Shown in pieces: positions 63,093 through 64,000 of a stretch of DNA of 64,000 bases. Within the stretch, counting starts at the first letter, position 1. Every line of letters begins with the position of its first letter. The notes beneath the pieces were generated by a model. That model had not been told where the DNA came from and made no database searches. It saw only the letters and a list, made by a program, of their open reading frames with translations. The translations under genes were made by a program, and so were the position numbers. The stretch is from contig JAIUOC010000012.1 in the NCBI GenBank assembly GCA_020161265.1, positions 124,001 through 188,000 of the forward strand, written 5' to 3'. This DNA comes from Chloroflexota bacterium. Its GTDB lineage: Bacteria; Chloroflexota; Chloroflexia; Chloroflexales; Herpetosiphonaceae.

Positions 63093-64000
63093 ATGTATGC
63101 CCACGTTGCGCTCAATGCCTATTTGCCCGATAACCCCGATGCGATTTTGACCTATGCCGTACCGCCGCATCTTCGGCCTTTGAGCGTAGGTGCATTGGTG
63201 TGGGTTCCACTTGGGCCACGTCGCGTGCAGGGCGTGGTTTTAGAATTTAGCACTCAACGACCCCAAGGTTTTGTGGTGCGCGATATTTTAGAACATGCCG
63301 ACCCCGAAGCGATCGCTGCCCCAGCCCAATTGGCCTTGGCGCAGTGGTTTAGCCAAACTCAGGCCGTGCGGCTGTGGGATGCTGTGCAATTGACCATGCC
63401 ACCAGGTGTAAAGCAAGAAATTGAGCGCACTTGGCGGCCAACTGAGCATGGCCAGAAGATCGAACTTGGCACGCTTGACGAGCGCGAACGGGCGATTTTG
63501 TTTCATTTACGACGGGTTGGCGAGCAAAGCGAGCGTCAGCTGCGCGTTGATTTACGTGGCTCAGACGCTGATCTGCGGCGTAGTTATACCGAATTGCATG
63601 AACGTGGCTTGATTGCCTTGGGTAGTTTGGTTTCACGACCTGCGGCCAAACCCAAACGTGAATGGAGTGCCCAGCCAACCAGCGCCAATCCAGCCGAAGC
63701 CTTGGCTGAGTTGAGCAAAGCGCCACGCTTGGCCGCAATTTTTCAGGCGATTTTAGAACAAGCAGTGGATGGCGAGCCAGTGCTGTTGCCTGAGTTGCGT
63801 GATGTTGGCGCAACCTTGAACCATTTGCGTAGTTTGGCCTTGCGCAATTTGATTCAGCTTGAGCAAATTGAGGTGCGCCGCGACCCGCTGCTGGGGCGCA
63901 TCCCACCCTTGGAGTTTCCGCCCGAGCTGACGCTTGAGCAAGAACGTGGTTGGCGGCAAATTGTTGCGGCCCAAGATACAGCAAGTCGAACTGGCAAGGC
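63093..64000 (+). CDS. priA: Primosomal protein N' (PriA), N-terminal part
   Basis: The frame is open to the right edge; about 302 codons are visible. MYAHVALNAYLPDNPDAILT, VWVPLGPRRVQGVV and ALAQWFSQTQAVRLWDAVQ are the 3'-DNA-binding domain of PriA. A winged-helix-like region (about 130-190) and the linker before the helicase follow; the ends-out Walker A lies beyond the window. PriA restarts stalled replication forks. AAGGAA is about 14 bases upstream, so initiation may be weak. Confidence 0.9.
   Translation, partial: MYAHVALNAYLPDNPDAILTYAVPPHLRPLSVGALVWVPLGPRRVQGVVLEFSTQRPQGFVVRDILEHADPEAIAAPAQLALAQWFSQTQAVRLWDAVQLTMPPGVKQEIERTWRPTEHGQKIELGTLDERERAILFHLRRVGEQSERQLRVDLRGSDADLRRSYTELHERGLIALGSLVSRPAAKPKREWSAQPTSANPAEALAELSKAPRLAAIFQAILEQAVDGEPVLLPELRDVGATLNHLRSLALRNLIQLEQIEVRRDPLLGRIPPLEFPPELTLEQERGWRQIVAAQDTASRTGK

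Overview
The window looks like a chromosomal stretch of a filamentous Chloroflexota bacterium, most probably Herpetosiphon or a close relative. This is inferred from gene content (Tad-type pilus genes with a receiver-CpaE, L,D-transpeptidase and kinase sharing an FW..NGG..IFG module, Chloroflexus-type malate dehydrogenase), moderate GC and very abundant intergenic heptanucleotide repeats. No database could be searched. There is no rRNA, tRNA or CRISPR array that I can see. The gene at each end is cut by the window: a CpaB C-terminus at the left and a PriA N-terminus at the right.

Layout. 1-5.3 kb: Tad/Flp pilus assembly operon (cpaB end, cpaE/tadZ, cpaF/tadA, tadB, tadC) plus a DUF192 gene. 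5.3-8.0 kb, minus strand: a Ppx/GppA-HD phosphatase and a secreted L,D-transpeptidase. 8.1-11.1 kb, minus strand: translation and secretion operon ffh-rpsP-khpA-rimM with a strong promoter and an attenuator-like hairpin ahead of ffh. 11.2-16.7 kb: DoxX, DUF2227, two paralogous membrane proteins, and gyrA. 17-25.8 kb: small winged-helix regulator, hutH, SH3 protein, mgtE, a GAF-GGDEF diguanylate cyclase, a gamma-glutamyl hydrolase-like gene and murI. 25.8-31.5 kb: three von Willebrand A (VWA) proteins around a zinc ribbon/pseudokinase/PP2C fusion, a possible variant of the TerY-P signalling triad. 31.6-38.8 kb: TspO-like protein, an AccE-like small gene with a biotin carboxylase-BCCP subunit, mdh, an ANTAR response regulator, HU and a cyclophilin. 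39-46.8 kb: STAS protein, PhoD-like phosphatase, a 1134-residue secreted repeat protein and a phosphodiester glycosidase.

46.9-49.3 kb is the clearest accessory patch. It holds an intact stand-alone TnpB element with a right-end hairpin, a piece of a small membrane-protein gene at its edge, a broken small gene behind a consensus promoter, and a divergent XRE repressor with a palindromic operator. 49.3-55.4 kb carries a zinc-ribbon protein, a GNAT enzyme, a divergent terpene-synthase-like protein, a lipoprotein, a repeat-rich gap, an FtsK-like ATPase with altered Walker motifs and a redoxin without its cysteine. 55.7-64 kb: CHRD lipoprotein under an operator-bearing promoter, GT4 glycosyltransferase, a transmembrane Ser/Thr kinase, acnA and the start of priA.

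A window-wide theme is at least eleven intergenic blocks built from degenerate 7- or 9-base units, often as inverted pairs. In one place the array has supplied the 3' end of a gene. Promoters, hairpins and terminators listed here were found by eye and are predictions.
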